Origin: JAAUTT01 sp963846585
GTDB taxonomy: Bacteria; Bacteroidota; Bacteroidia; Bacteroidales; JAAUTT01
DNA length: 64,000 bases
Direction: 5' to 3'
Assembly: GCA_963846585.1 (NCBI GenBank)
Contig: CAWJWO010000002.1
Coordinates: forward strand, 124,001-188,000
The notes below the pieces were generated by a model. It did not search any database. It was not told the DNA's origin and worked only from the letters and a program-made list of their open reading frames with translations. Shown one piece after another: positions 1-8,517 of this stretch (position 1 is the stretch's first letter; each line of letters starts with the position of its first letter). A program made the position numbers and the translations under genes.

Positions 1-19
1 TTAATCACTTAATCACAAC
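1..19. repeat. Short CACTTAAT-type array at the left edge
   Basis: About two copies of an 8-nt word (CACTTAAT) lie just before the first gene and are cut by the window edge. It is the same word family as the array at 22217-22256, and has the right-arm orientation expected next to a gene on its right. Confidence 0.6.
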
Positions 20-32
20 TTTGTAAAATCTC

Positions 33-503
33 ATGAAAAAACTAACGTGGTCAATATCAGTAATAGTAATATTATTCATTACCAATTGTAAATCTCAGAA
101 TAATGATAATACATTAGCTACAACTAAGGAAGGCAGTAAACAAGGAGAAATTATCAGACTAACTGATGAGTCCTTTAAAATTCATGTATTTAATTATACT
201 GTTACTAAAAATTGGCAATATAATGGTGAAAAACCTTGTATAATAGATTTCTATGCCGATTGGTGCGGCCCTTGCAGAATGTTATCACCTCGTTTGGAAG
301 AAATTGCCAGAGAATATGGCGGAAAATTAATTGTTTACAAGGTTAATACCGATAAGGAACAAACTCTGTCGACTCAAATGGGAATTACTTCATTGCCTAC
401 CTTGCTTTTCTGTCCTGTAAAAGGATTGCCGCAGGCATCAATAGGTCTTGTATCTAAAGAAGCACTTGTTAAAGCCATAAATGACGTGTTGTTAATAAAG
501 TAA
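33..503 (+). CDS. Thioredoxin-fold lipoprotein
   Basis: A 156-residue secreted thioredoxin-like protein. The N-terminus (residues 1-19) is a hydrophobic signal ending in a probable lipoprotein cysteine (C19), so the protein is likely anchored in the periplasmic membrane face. The catalytic WCGPC motif is at about 77-81 and the cis-proline loop (SLPT) at about 120-123, so both hallmarks of an active disulfide oxidoreductase are present. Length is usual for a thioredoxin plus leader. It probably reduces or exchanges disulfides of envelope proteins; the partner cannot be told from context. The ATG at 33 is used because the signal peptide starts directly after it. No Shine-Dalgarno sequence is visible. 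The next gene is convergent and separated by repeat arrays. Confidence 0.85.
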   Translation: MKKLTWSISVIVILFITNCKSQNNDNTLATTKEGSKQGEIIRLTDESFKIHVFNYTVTKNWQYNGEKPCIIDFYADWCGPCRMLSPRLEEIAREYGGKLIVYKVNTDKEQTLSTQMGITSLPTLLFCPVKGLPQASIGLVSKEALVKAINDVLLIK

Positions 504-510
504 TTGAATA

Positions 511-652
511 GTTTATAAGGTTATATGTTTATAAACCTTATAAACTTTTTATAAACCTTATAAACTTTTTTACCAGCAACCAGCAACTAAATTCTAACAT
601 CTAAAACTATGCACTATGCACTATGCACTATGCACTATGCACTATGCACTAT
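511..652. repeat. Intergenic tandem arrays (TTATAAACC and GCACTAT words)
   Basis: Two arrays fill this gap. At 511-570 there are 9-nt words of the TTATAAACC/GGTTTATAA type, followed by CCAGCAA-like heptamers at 571-590. At 611-652 six exact copies of the heptamer GCACTAT run into the next gene, whose stop codon (complement of 649-651) lies inside the last copy. Confidence 0.9.
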
Positions 653-1905
653 TTTTTTGGAGCCACATCAAACCTTACCGTTTTTTCCCAGATATGTTTT
701 TCCTTTTTTATAAATTCGAGATAACCTGCCCTGAAAATTACATAAACCCACAACTGACAATAAGTGAAATACATAATTAATATCAACCAAAAATTACTTG
801 GTTTATCTTCCCTGTCAAAGGATATTGCCAATAATATCTCAAGTATAAACAGAAAAAAGGCAAACATCCAAACAAAATTATAGGGACCTGGTAATGGAAT
901 ACTTATTACATTAAAAACACCCAAAATAAATAAGATATCCGATAATATAACTGCTACAAAAAAAACATAATAAAGTGACAAAGTGTAAAGTAAATCCCAT
1001 TTCATTCTCTTATTCTTGAAATTAGGAATTAATTTGAAAAATTTTGAAATCACATAATTATTGCCCCTAACCCAACGGACCCGCTGTTTCAGCCAAACCT
1101 TCCATGATTCGGGTTCTTGTTCGTATGTTATAGCATACGGAATATATTTTATTTTGTAACCATGTTCGTAAATTCGAATGCTAAGTTCAGAATCTTCAGT
1201 AAGGGCTTCTTCGTCCCATCCATCTAATTCCTGTATAATCCTGTTCCACATTACAAAATTTGTTCCGGGCAAAGTTGCAATATTATGCATCTGCCAGCGG
1301 CCTGCTTGTAACATTGATTGAAAACTTAATGTTTCAATATTGATAAACCGCGTTAAAAGATTTCTGTTTTTGTTAACTGTCCGGAATTTTCCAATTACTC
1401 CTCCAAGTTCGGGATCAGAAATTAAATTAGCCACAAGATAACGAAGTGAATCAGGATCAGGTGTATTGTCAGCATCATAAATTGCCACGACTTCAGTATC
1501 AACCGACTTTATTCCCAAATTTAATGTACGGGATTTACCTTTTCCTCCCTGACCCTGAGGAATATCGAATAATACTACCCTTGAATCATGAGCAGCATAG
1601 CTTTCTATTATTTCCCTGGTGTTATCTTTCGATCCGTCGTTAATTACAACAATTTTTAGCTTGTCCTTCGGGTAATTTAATTTTAACATGGCCTCAATAG
1701 TATTCGCAATTACTTTCCCTTCATTATGGGCCGGGATGAGAATGGAACATGTCGGATATGTGAATTCTTTTTCATTAATTTCTTTCTTCTCCTTCAAAGA
1801 TTTAATATAGTTGAAATATCCGTATACAGTCAGAATAAATTGGTAACCTATCATAAACCAGATCAGGATTACACTTAAAACAAAGAATAAGCTTAAAATA
1901 TCCAT
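649..1905 (-). CDS. Processive family 2 glycosyltransferase (membrane polysaccharide synthase type)
   Basis: A 418-residue inner-membrane GT2. It has one N-terminal membrane segment (about 5-30), a cytosolic GT-A domain and three C-terminal membrane segments (about 310-395). Family motifs are complete: NDGS at 89-92, DAD at 144-146 (metal/UDP binding), TED at 236-238 (catalytic base) and QRVRW at 274-278, the Q-x-x-R-W signature of processive synthases such as PgaC, hyaluronan and cellulose synthases. It should polymerise a UDP-sugar and pass the chain through the membrane. The next gene upstream is a deacetylase/glycosidase-like giant protein and the one before that makes UDP-ManNAc, which points to an amino-sugar polymer, but the substrate is not proven. 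The stop codon lies in a repeat array. Confidence 0.88.
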   Translation of the reverse strand: MDILSLFFVLSVILIWFMIGYQFILTVYGYFNYIKSLKEKKEINEKEFTYPTCSILIPAHNEGKVIANTIEAMLKLNYPKDKLKIVVINDGSKDNTREIIESYAAHDSRVVLFDIPQGQGGKGKSRTLNLGIKSVDTEVVAIYDADNTPDPDSLRYLVANLISDPELGGVIGKFRTVNKNRNLLTRFINIETLSFQSMLQAGRWQMHNIATLPGTNFVMWNRIIQELDGWDEEALTEDSELSIRIYEHGYKIKYIPYAITYEQEPESWKVWLKQRVRWVRGNNYVISKFFKLIPNFKNKRMKWDLLYTLSLYYVFFVAVILSDILFILGVFNVISIPLPGPYNFVWMFAFFLFILEILLAISFDREDKPSNFWLILIMYFTYCQLWVYVIFRAGYLEFIKKEKHIWEKTVRFDVAPKK

Positions 1906-1930
1906 TTAGTAATTGATTATTTATTAATTA

Positions 1931-2086
1931 GAACCAAGAGCCAAGAACCAGGAATCAAGACTCTTAAATTATTTATTTTAGTTAAATATAATAGTTATGG
2001 AATCATAATTAAATAACTTTTAAATTAATCTCTTTTTCCAAGTCCCAATCCTCAGGTCTTGGTTCCTGATTCTTGGTTCCTGGCTC
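1931..2086. repeat. Two-arm palindromic array (GAACCAR/GAGCCAA heptamers)
   Basis: The left arm (1931-1961) is made of GAACCAA/GAGCCAA heptamers. The right arm (2056-2086) is its near reverse complement: 26 of 31 positions pair, and the five differences are all transitions. About 94 nt of AT-rich sequence separates the arms. An RNA or single strand of this gap could fold into a long hairpin between two leftward genes. Confidence 0.85.
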
Positions 2087-2103
2087 TATTTTTTATTTTC
2101 ACA

Positions 2104-5100
2104 TCATTCTTCATATTTCCTGCGTATAATTTTCATGGCCCAATACATAATAGTAATAAGGAGTATTGCTAATCCACCGTACATAACTATTGCATTGGTT
2201 GACCATAAACTGGTTAAACTTATACCATAACTTAATGAATTTCCAGTTAGTATTTTAACTACATGCTTTCCTTCAGGCAAGAATATACTATAACAATCCC
2301 TTCCCTTCATTACAATAAAATTAACTGGTTGTTCATCAATATTTACTTTAGAAGGAGGTTCGCTAAGTGAAACAAGGGCACGACCATCAGATTCATATTC
2401 AAAGTCGATACTTCTCATGGCATACATAAAGCTAAGCAGGTTCCCGGTAAATGAAACAATTTGGGGTTGTATACCGGCAGTTGAAAAGCCTGGAAGCTCG
2501 TCATTACCAAAACTGATTATATGTTTGCCTGCCGGAATCAAATATTCATTATCCCGCATGCCAATTTCGTGCAAATCGTCAATTTTAATTACCTTAATCT
2601 TATTAGGTAATTTCATCGTAAATGATTGCGGAGAATTTACTTCGTACCCATTATCAGTATTTTCATATTCAACAAAACTTGCATCTGCATATGGAAATAA
2701 TGATATATCCTGCGGATTGGCAGTAGCCTCGCAATATATTGTAGACCTTGGCGAACCAATAGAAGAGGAATTAACAAGTTGATAGCTCTCTATTCCTGTC
2801 GGTATAAGGGTAGGGAATGGTGTAACAACATCCTTGTCCCTGAATTCACATAGATTTAGATCCAATAATAATTTTGTTTTATCTCCTATTAATTTAGTAT
2901 ACATTTCCCCTATCTTTTCATATCTTCTTGGATCAGTTACCCAACGACTTGCATCATCTTCTATCTGTAAATGAAATCCATATTTTTTCTGAAGGGCCAC
3001 AAAATATTCACTGTTAATTCCTATGGTTTCTTTTAAGGAAGGAGTTCCATAACTATCAAATGTAGTAATAATTACCTGAAATCCGGGTTTAGTTTTTGCA
3101 TATGTGGTTACAGCCTGAAGAATTTTCTCCTGCTCGTATAATATTTGATCCATTCTATACTGGGTAACACTTTCCTTCACATAGTTATTATTTTTCCAGT
3201 AGTATTGAGAGGAAGGATCAAAAATTTTCTTCAGATCAATATTGTATTTATCTTTAACCTCCTTACATGCCGATGCATTCATTGGAAGATATTTTTCAGG
3301 GGCCCCAAAGCCTTTATCAGAACCGAAACATAATTCCGCGATATTAACGCCATCCCAGTCATAAGCTATTAATAATTTTAAATATTCACTTATAGCAGCT
3401 TTAAGACATGCTTCGTTTGTAAGGGTTACAGGGGAACGCCAGCCGTCCTTGATTTCTTCTCCCTTATAATTTTTCTCATGCCATCCCGGATTGTTATCCC
3501 AAAATTTCTTGCTAACCTGTGGTGGTTCAAACCAGGCTATTACCAATATGCCATTTGCATGTGCAAGCCTTATTAACCTGTCATAATCATAGGTCCATTT
3601 TGGCCATTCCTGATATCCTGCTGCATGTACTATCCTTATACCTTGTCTTACCCACATCTTTACAAGACTTTCAATACTAATATTATGTCTGGTACCTGGG
3701 TCAAAATAGAACTCAAGGTTATCTTTTCTTATTACAGGATTTATCTTGAAATAATCAATTGCATATTCAAGCCCGAATGGATACCTGGAATAACCAAGGG
3801 CACTATTTGCATCAAACGGAGTACTGAAGAATAATAGTTTCCCCTTCCCTATTTGCCGGCCAATTACCAGGGCCGATCCTGTACCGCCATCTATGGCATA
3901 TACTTCATCATCCTCCTTTGTCTCGAATTTATGGATAAGTTGATTATCTGCCCAGGATATATGTTCCTGTGGATATAAATTATCCCTGACTGCGTGAACT
4001 TTAATTTCGGTATCGAGAAATTTAATTGAAAGAAAATTTGACAACTTGGTTTTACGATCTGTTATCAGGCAACCTCCTTGTTTTACAAATTCAGATATCC
4101 TGTGAACCTCATAATTTGTAAGTGAATCAGCATAGGCATATGGGACAATTAATACATTAGTATTTGTAAGATCAATTTTCTTTCTTATAAAAATTGAGTC
4201 AACCTTAATATTAACGCTCCTGAAAATAGATACAAGGGAAGATTGATCATTATAAGCAGCCCCTTTGGCATACTCATTCCAGCAAACTTTTACACGAGCC
4301 TCTTTCCAGTCAATTACAGGTTGGATAATGTCTTTATATGCTTTCTTTATAGCTAAAATGGCTTCTTCCTTAATAGTCAAATCCTTAATCCGGTATTCCA
4401 GTGGCTCCGCCATATAAAATTCCCCGGGATCAAGCTTTATATCCCTGGTTATTTCTCCTGATATCCGATCATTTGAAAGGGATTTTCTCTTTATTTTTCC
4501 TCTTTTGTCATAGTAAATCTCATATAAATATGAATTGTTAAGATATAATTTATAGGATTGTGACCCGCTTAGAATTATTTTATCCTTGGTTTTAACCCAA
4601 TTGGTTTCCTGCCTGAAATCAAGATATGAAAAGTTATCATCAACCATTCCATCAACTATTTCCTTTAAATAATTAAGGTTAAGGAAAGAATGAAAGAAAA
4701 AGGCAGCATAACCGTCACGAACATTTAATGTTACCTTTGCATTATCAATTATATGATGTACATAATTTTCACTACTATCTTTACGCTGCTCCAATGGCAG
4801 ATAACCTAAATTTTCAGGATAAATTTTTTGACCGTAAATATCCTTATATATCACATATGGAAAATATTGCCCATAATCGATGTTTTCAATAACCAACCTT
4901 TGTTCCATGGCCGTACTGAAATATTTTGCTATGGTTTGGTAGGATAAAATGGATGCTGCATAATGGGGAGTTTCCCATAACAAAGGATAAATTCCGTTTT
5001 TTATACATTCGTTAATGCCCGCTTCAATTTTATTGGCAATATCACTTGAATCTTCATCTTCTATAGGTTTGTTTGGCGTACCATCCCAAAATTCGTAGTC

Positions 5101-6048
5101 ATTAGTTGAAATTCCCCTATATTGATGCGTTACTCCATGCATCAGGATAGTCGCCCCATTTTGAACACAATATTTTAATGCTTCAACCATTTCAGGCCTT
5201 TCTGAAAGGCTTACACGTATTTGCTGTGTAGGGTCAACATAAAACGGTACTAATCCTATAACAAACGGAATATCCCTTTCGGATAAAATATCTGCAATAT
5301 CGTGGAGTTTATTCGGGCTGTCCATTGGGGTTACATCCTCTATCCGAACTATTGCATGATGTTTTACAGGATGGTTTTCACCAATAAAATCGTGCAACAA
5401 ATCGGCAAACAACAAATAACGGTCAGCTTCGGTTGCATTCAAAAAAGGCATATCGGCAACATAATATAAATTTCCTGATTGAATAATATATGGCGTTTCT
5501 TTCCTAAGCTTATCAGAATGCGCGGTTGCCAACACTTTTACTTTGTTTTTATCAAGAACCTGTACAATAAAGATATCACTAACTCCCCTTGTAAAACTTT
5601 TAATTCCTGACTTTACAGAATTGAATGAAGCCGACTTATCAAGCTGAATGATACTAAACCCGTATTTCCTAACAAATTCTTCTTTGTAATTTTTATTATT
5701 AAGGCCACTATTTATCCAAACAACTGTTTTATCAGTTTTTAAGATATCATTAATTAATGTTGCAGGCAGATCAATATCAGATTTAAACCCGATTATAAAA
5801 ACAATGTCGAATCGTTTAATTTCGTTTTGGGAATAATCCCCGGCACCTGAAATTGTCACAGTAGTATGAAAATGTCCCATCAGGTTGTATAATTGAAGAG
5901 CTTCCGCTGTGGCAGGCTGAGTTAAATCATAAGTGCCTTCCATAATAATAAGGACATTTTTATTCAATGGTGTATTGACAACATGAACGGCATTAACTGA
6001 AAAACATATAATAATTAAAAGTACTGATAATAATATTTTTTTTATCAT
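2104..6048 (-). CDS. Giant DUF2334 deacetylase-like + glycosidase-like barrel protein
   Basis: A 1314-residue envelope protein with signal peptide (1-20) and one C-terminal membrane helix (about 1287-1305) followed by a basic tail. Domain order by eye: an N-terminal region (30-220); a DUF2334 domain (about 230-480; polysaccharide-deacetylase superfamily) with RIEDV at 235-239 and HGVTHQY at 304-310; a GATase/ThuA-like domain (about 640-770); and a TIM-barrel resembling the family-10-like glycosyl hydrolases (about 800-1090), with aromatic- and Asp/Glu-rich strands. Deacetylase plus hydrolase in one envelope protein recalls PgaB and PelA of exopolysaccharide systems, and the neighbour is a processive GT2. 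Function is inferred: trimming or deacetylation of the exported polymer. No frameshift is seen over the whole length. Confidence 0.72.
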   Translation of the reverse strand: MIKKILLSVLLIIICFSVNAVHVVNTPLNKNVLIIMEGTYDLTQPATAEALQLYNLMGHFHTTVTISGAGDYSQNEIKRFDIVFIIGFKSDIDLPATLINDILKTDKTVVWINSGLNNKNYKEEFVRKYGFSIIQLDKSASFNSVKSGIKSFTRGVSDIFIVQVLDKNKVKVLATAHSDKLRKETPYIIQSGNLYYVADMPFLNATEADRYLLFADLLHDFIGENHPVKHHAIVRIEDVTPMDSPNKLHDIADILSERDIPFVIGLVPFYVDPTQQIRVSLSERPEMVEALKYCVQNGATILMHGVTHQYRGISTNDYEFWDGTPNKPIEDEDSSDIANKIEAGINECIKNGIYPLLWETPHYAASILSYQTIAKYFSTAMEQRLVIENIDYGQYFPYVIYKDIYGQKIYPENLGYLPLEQRKDSSENYVHHIIDNAKVTLNVRDGYAAFFFHSFLNLNYLKEIVDGMVDDNFSYLDFRQETNWVKTKDKIILSGSQSYKLYLNNSYLYEIYYDKRGKIKRKSLSNDRISGEITRDIKLDPGEFYMAEPLEYRIKDLTIKEEAILAIKKAYKDIIQPVIDWKEARVKVCWNEYAKGAAYNDQSSLVSIFRSVNIKVDSIFIRKKIDLTNTNVLIVPYAYADSLTNYEVHRISEFVKQGGCLITDRKTKLSNFLSIKFLDTEIKVHAVRDNLYPQEHISWADNQLIHKFETKEDDEVYAIDGGTGSALVIGRQIGKGKLLFFSTPFDANSALGYSRYPFGLEYAIDYFKINPVIRKDNLEFYFDPGTRHNISIESLVKMWVRQGIRIVHAAGYQEWPKWTYDYDRLIRLAHANGILVIAWFEPPQVSKKFWDNNPGWHEKNYKGEEIKDGWRSPVTLTNEACLKAAISEYLKLLIAYDWDGVNIAELCFGSDKGFGAPEKYLPMNASACKEVKDKYNIDLKKIFDPSSQYYWKNNNYVKESVTQYRMDQILYEQEKILQAVTTYAKTKPGFQVIITTFDSYGTPSLKETIGINSEYFVALQKKYGFHLQIEDDASRWVTDPRRYEKIGEMYTKLIGDKTKLLLDLNLCEFRDKDVVTPFPTLIPTGIESYQLVNSSSIGSPRSTIYCEATANPQDISLFPYADASFVEYENTDNGYEVNSPQSFTMKLPNKIKVIKIDDLHEIGMRDNEYLIPAGKHIISFGNDELPGFSTAGIQPQIVSFTGNLLSFMYAMRSIDFEYESDGRALVSLSEPPSKVNIDEQPVNFIVMKGRDCYSIFLPEGKHVVKILTGNSLSYGISLTSLWSTNAIVMYGGLAILLITIMYWAMKIIRRKYEE

Positions 6049-6062
6049 ATTGTTTATTTAGT

Positions 6063-6194
6063 GATGAAGCGATGAAGCGATGAAGCGATGAAGCGATGAA
6101 GTGATGTAGTGATTAATTAATTCCATTATGTAAATAAACCCGCCACTTCTAAGCACTTAGCACTATGCACTATGCACTATGCACTATGCACTAC
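6063..6194. repeat. Arrays of GATGAAGC octamers and GCACTAT heptamers
   Basis: Left part (6063-6113): about six copies of an 8-nt word GATGAAGC drifting to GATGAAGT and GATGTAGT. Right part (6153-6194): GCACTTA followed by GCACTAT copies that enter the wecB reading frame. The last residues (VVHSA) and the stop codon of WecB are read from the right array. Confidence 0.88.
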
Positions 6195-7346
6195 CTTTTC
6201 CGGTACAAACTCTACAACTACTTCATTTGTTAAACTAAAATAATTAGAAATAATTTTTACATGACGAATTGCCGCGTTACCATCGCCATAAGGATTAACA
6301 GCATTAGCCATTTTTTTATATTCAAGTGGATTCTCAAATAATCCTACTGCAGTTGAGTATATTTTTTCTTCGTCCAGACCAACTAATTTAACTGTACCAA
6401 ATTCAACTGCTTCCGGTCGTTCAGTTACCGACCGCAATACCAGGATTGGAATCCCGAACGCTGGCCCTTCTTCCTGAACACCCCCGGAATCAGTAAGTAT
6501 AAGATAAGATTTTGCCATAATATTTACAAAATCAAGATAATCAAGAGGTTCAATCAGTAAAACATTTGAATTATTTTGAAGTACAGGGTAAACAATATCA
6601 CGTACTACCGGGTTGAGGTGAACCGGAAAAATAAAATTACAATCTTTATACCTTTCTGATAACCTTTTTATAGCATTTGCTGCGCCTTCCATAGGTTTAC
6701 CCCAATTTTCTCGACGATGCATTGTTACCAGGACAATTTTGTTTGGTTTTTCAGTAATTTTATTAAGCTTATCCACAGTAAACCTGTAATTTTCCCGTAC
6801 TGAATATTTTAGTGCATCTACTACCGTATTGCCTGTAACAAAAATTTTATCAGGGGCATATCTCTCATTTAGCAATGCTCTTTTAGCTGTTTGAGTAGGT
6901 GCAAAATGCAAATCTGTCATACAACTGGTCAGCCTTCTGTTAATTTCTTCAGGAAATGGATTCTTAGGATCATTTGTCCTTAATCCTGCTTCAACATGAC
7001 CAACCGGAATCTGATGGTAAAATGCAGCTAAGCTTCCTACAAACGTGGTAGATGTATCACCTTGTACAAGAACCATATCAGGCTTTTCTTTTTCCAAAAT
7101 CCCATCCAGGCCAATAATTGTTTTAGCAGTAACTGTTGCAAGTGTTTGACGGGGCTGCATGATATCAAGGTCGTAGTCAGGCCTTATATTAAATACTTCA
7201 AGTACCTGATCCAGCATTTGCCTGTGCTGGGCAGTAGCTATTGATAAAACTTTAAAAAACTGTGGTTGTTCGTAAAGCAACTTTATTATGGGCGCCATCT
7301 TAATAGTATCGGGCCTTGTCCCAAAAATCACTGCTACCTTTTTCAA
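6177..7346 (-). CDS. wecB: UDP-N-acetylglucosamine 2-epimerase, non-hydrolysing (WecB/MnaA)
   Basis: A 389-residue cytosolic enzyme that interconverts UDP-GlcNAc and UDP-ManNAc, giving precursors for surface polysaccharide. Recognised by GTRPD at 9-13 (usually GTRPE, here Asp), QGDTST at 95-100, HVEAGLR at 117-123, H210 in MHRREN, and the DSGGVQEE nucleotide-binding motif near residue 290. Length is normal. The start is a TTG at 7346; no in-frame ATG lies close upstream, and a good TATATTTG promoter box lies 26 nt before it. The C-terminal VVHSA and stop are encoded inside a GCACTAT repeat array, so the natural end has been overwritten. It is followed by two polysaccharide genes on the same strand, about 130 nt away. 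Confidence 0.93.
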   Translation of the reverse strand: MKKVAVIFGTRPDTIKMAPIIKLLYEQPQFFKVLSIATAQHRQMLDQVLEVFNIRPDYDLDIMQPRQTLATVTAKTIIGLDGILEKEKPDMVLVQGDTSTTFVGSLAAFYHQIPVGHVEAGLRTNDPKNPFPEEINRRLTSCMTDLHFAPTQTAKRALLNERYAPDKIFVTGNTVVDALKYSVRENYRFTVDKLNKITEKPNKIVLVTMHRRENWGKPMEGAANAIKRLSERYKDCNFIFPVHLNPVVRDIVYPVLQNNSNVLLIEPLDYLDFVNIMAKSYLILTDSGGVQEEGPAFGIPILVLRSVTERPEAVEFGTVKLVGLDEEKIYSTAVGLFENPLEYKKMANAVNPYGDGNAAIRHVKIISNYFSLTNEVVVEFVPEKVVHSA

Positions 7347-7371
7347 TCTGATGTATATTTATAAATATCCG

Positions 7372-7379
7372 CAAATATA
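7372..7379 (-). promoter_or_regulatory. Probable promoter -7 box (TATATTTG) for wecB
   Basis: Read on the minus strand, the sequence matches the Bacteroidetes -7 consensus TAnnTTTG exactly and sits 26 nt before the TTG start of wecB. A -33 TTTG element is not evident. Confidence 0.5.
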
Positions 7380-7440
7380 TATTATTTGAGAACGTCCGGT
7401 TGAAGTTTTAATATAAATTAACAGGTTGGGCATAAAAAAG

Positions 7441-7530
7441 TCGTAAGTCGTAAGTATACGTAATATCCAGGAACCAGGAACCAAGACAGAATTTTCCAAT
7501 TTTCAATTATCAATTATCAATTATCAATTG
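7441..7530. repeat. Mixed heptamer arrays (TCGTAAG, GAACCAG, TCAATTA)
   Basis: Contains two TCGTAAG copies (7441-7454), a short GAACCAG/GAACCAA run (7469-7486) and four TCAATTA/TCAATTG copies (7503-7530). It lies between divergent wecB and the ABC transporter, directly before the transporter promoter. Confidence 0.75.
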
Positions 7531-7536
7531 CTTTAG

Positions 7537-7544
7537 TATCTTTG
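7537..7544 (+). promoter_or_regulatory. Probable promoter -7 box (TATCTTTG) for the ABC transporter
   Basis: Exact match to TAnnTTTG, 28 nt before the ATG at 7573 and directly after a TCAATTA array. No clear -33 TTTG is seen. Confidence 0.55.
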
Positions 7545-7572
7545 AAATTCATATGATATTCTCGTATTACTG

Positions 7573-8517
7573 ATGGTCAGAGATATAAATAAAATTGGAC
7601 AAAGCATCATTGAAGTTCAAAACGTAAAAAAATCTTTCAAAGACATAAAAGCGGTTAAAGGAGTCAATTTTTCAATTTTTGCCGGAGAATTTATTGCTTT
7701 GCTCGGCCCAAACGGAGCAGGTAAAACTACTTTGGTTGAAATGATTGAAGGTATTCAACTTCCTGATGAAGGGAAAATACTTATTTCCGGTAAAGAATGG
7801 AAAAACCATGAAAAAGAATTACATAAAATAATTGGGCTATCTCTGCAGGAAACAAGATTTATAGATAAACTAACCACATTTGAAACAACTCAGTTATTTG
7901 CCAGTTTTTATGGATTAAGCAATAACAGGGTCAGTGAAGTAATTGAATTGGTAGGCCTTAGTGATAAAAATAAAGCATACGTTAACAACCTTTCAGGAGG
8001 ACAACGCCAACGTTTAGCATTAGCTATTGCTTTATTAAATAAACCCGCTATATTACTGCTGGACGAACCTACTTCAGGATTAGATCCCAATGCACGCCGC
8101 GAAATCTGGAATATTTTGCTGCAACTCAAAAAAGAAAATACTTCCCTGATTTTAACTACTCACTACATGGAAGAAGCAGAAATACTTTGCGACCGGATCA
8201 TCATTATGGATCAGGGTCAAATTCTGGCTCAGGGTACCCTTGCAGATATCCTCAAACAAAGTGGTAAAAAAGAGGTTATCGAATTTACATTGCTTGAAAA
8301 AATTAAAACCGGAGACCTGTCAAATCCATCATTTTCTATCGAATGGAATAATAATATGGAAATGGGTTCCGTGGTGGTAGAAGATATTCAATTCCAAATG
8401 TCAAATTTATTCGAATTCCTTAAAAGTAAAAATCTTACAATAAACAGGTTCGATTATCGACGGGTGACTTTAGATGATATATTTACCTCAATGACGGGAA
8501 GGCACTTATATGAATAA
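7573..8517 (+). CDS. ABC-2 type exporter, ATP-binding subunit
   Basis: A 314-residue ATPase. Walker A (GPNGAGKT) is at 45-52, the Q-loop near 92, the signature LSGGQ at 140-144, Walker B plus D-loop (LLLDEPTSGLD) at about 161-171, and the switch histidine in LTTHY. The last 90 residues form the accessory domain common in DrrA/CcmA-like exporters. It energises export by the permease encoded next, whose start codon overlaps it by 8 nt, so the two are translationally coupled. The substrate cannot be told; drug, lipid or polysaccharide export are all possible. Placement beside polysaccharide genes may be coincidence because those genes run the other way. Confidence 0.92.
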   Translation: MVRDINKIGQSIIEVQNVKKSFKDIKAVKGVNFSIFAGEFIALLGPNGAGKTTLVEMIEGIQLPDEGKILISGKEWKNHEKELHKIIGLSLQETRFIDKLTTFETTQLFASFYGLSNNRVSEVIELVGLSDKNKAYVNNLSGGQRQRLALAIALLNKPAILLLDEPTSGLDPNARREIWNILLQLKKENTSLILTTHYMEEAEILCDRIIIMDQGQILAQGTLADILKQSGKKEVIEFTLLEKIKTGDLSNPSFSIEWNNNMEMGSVVVEDIQFQMSNLFEFLKSKNLTINRFDYRRVTLDDIFTSMTGRHLYE

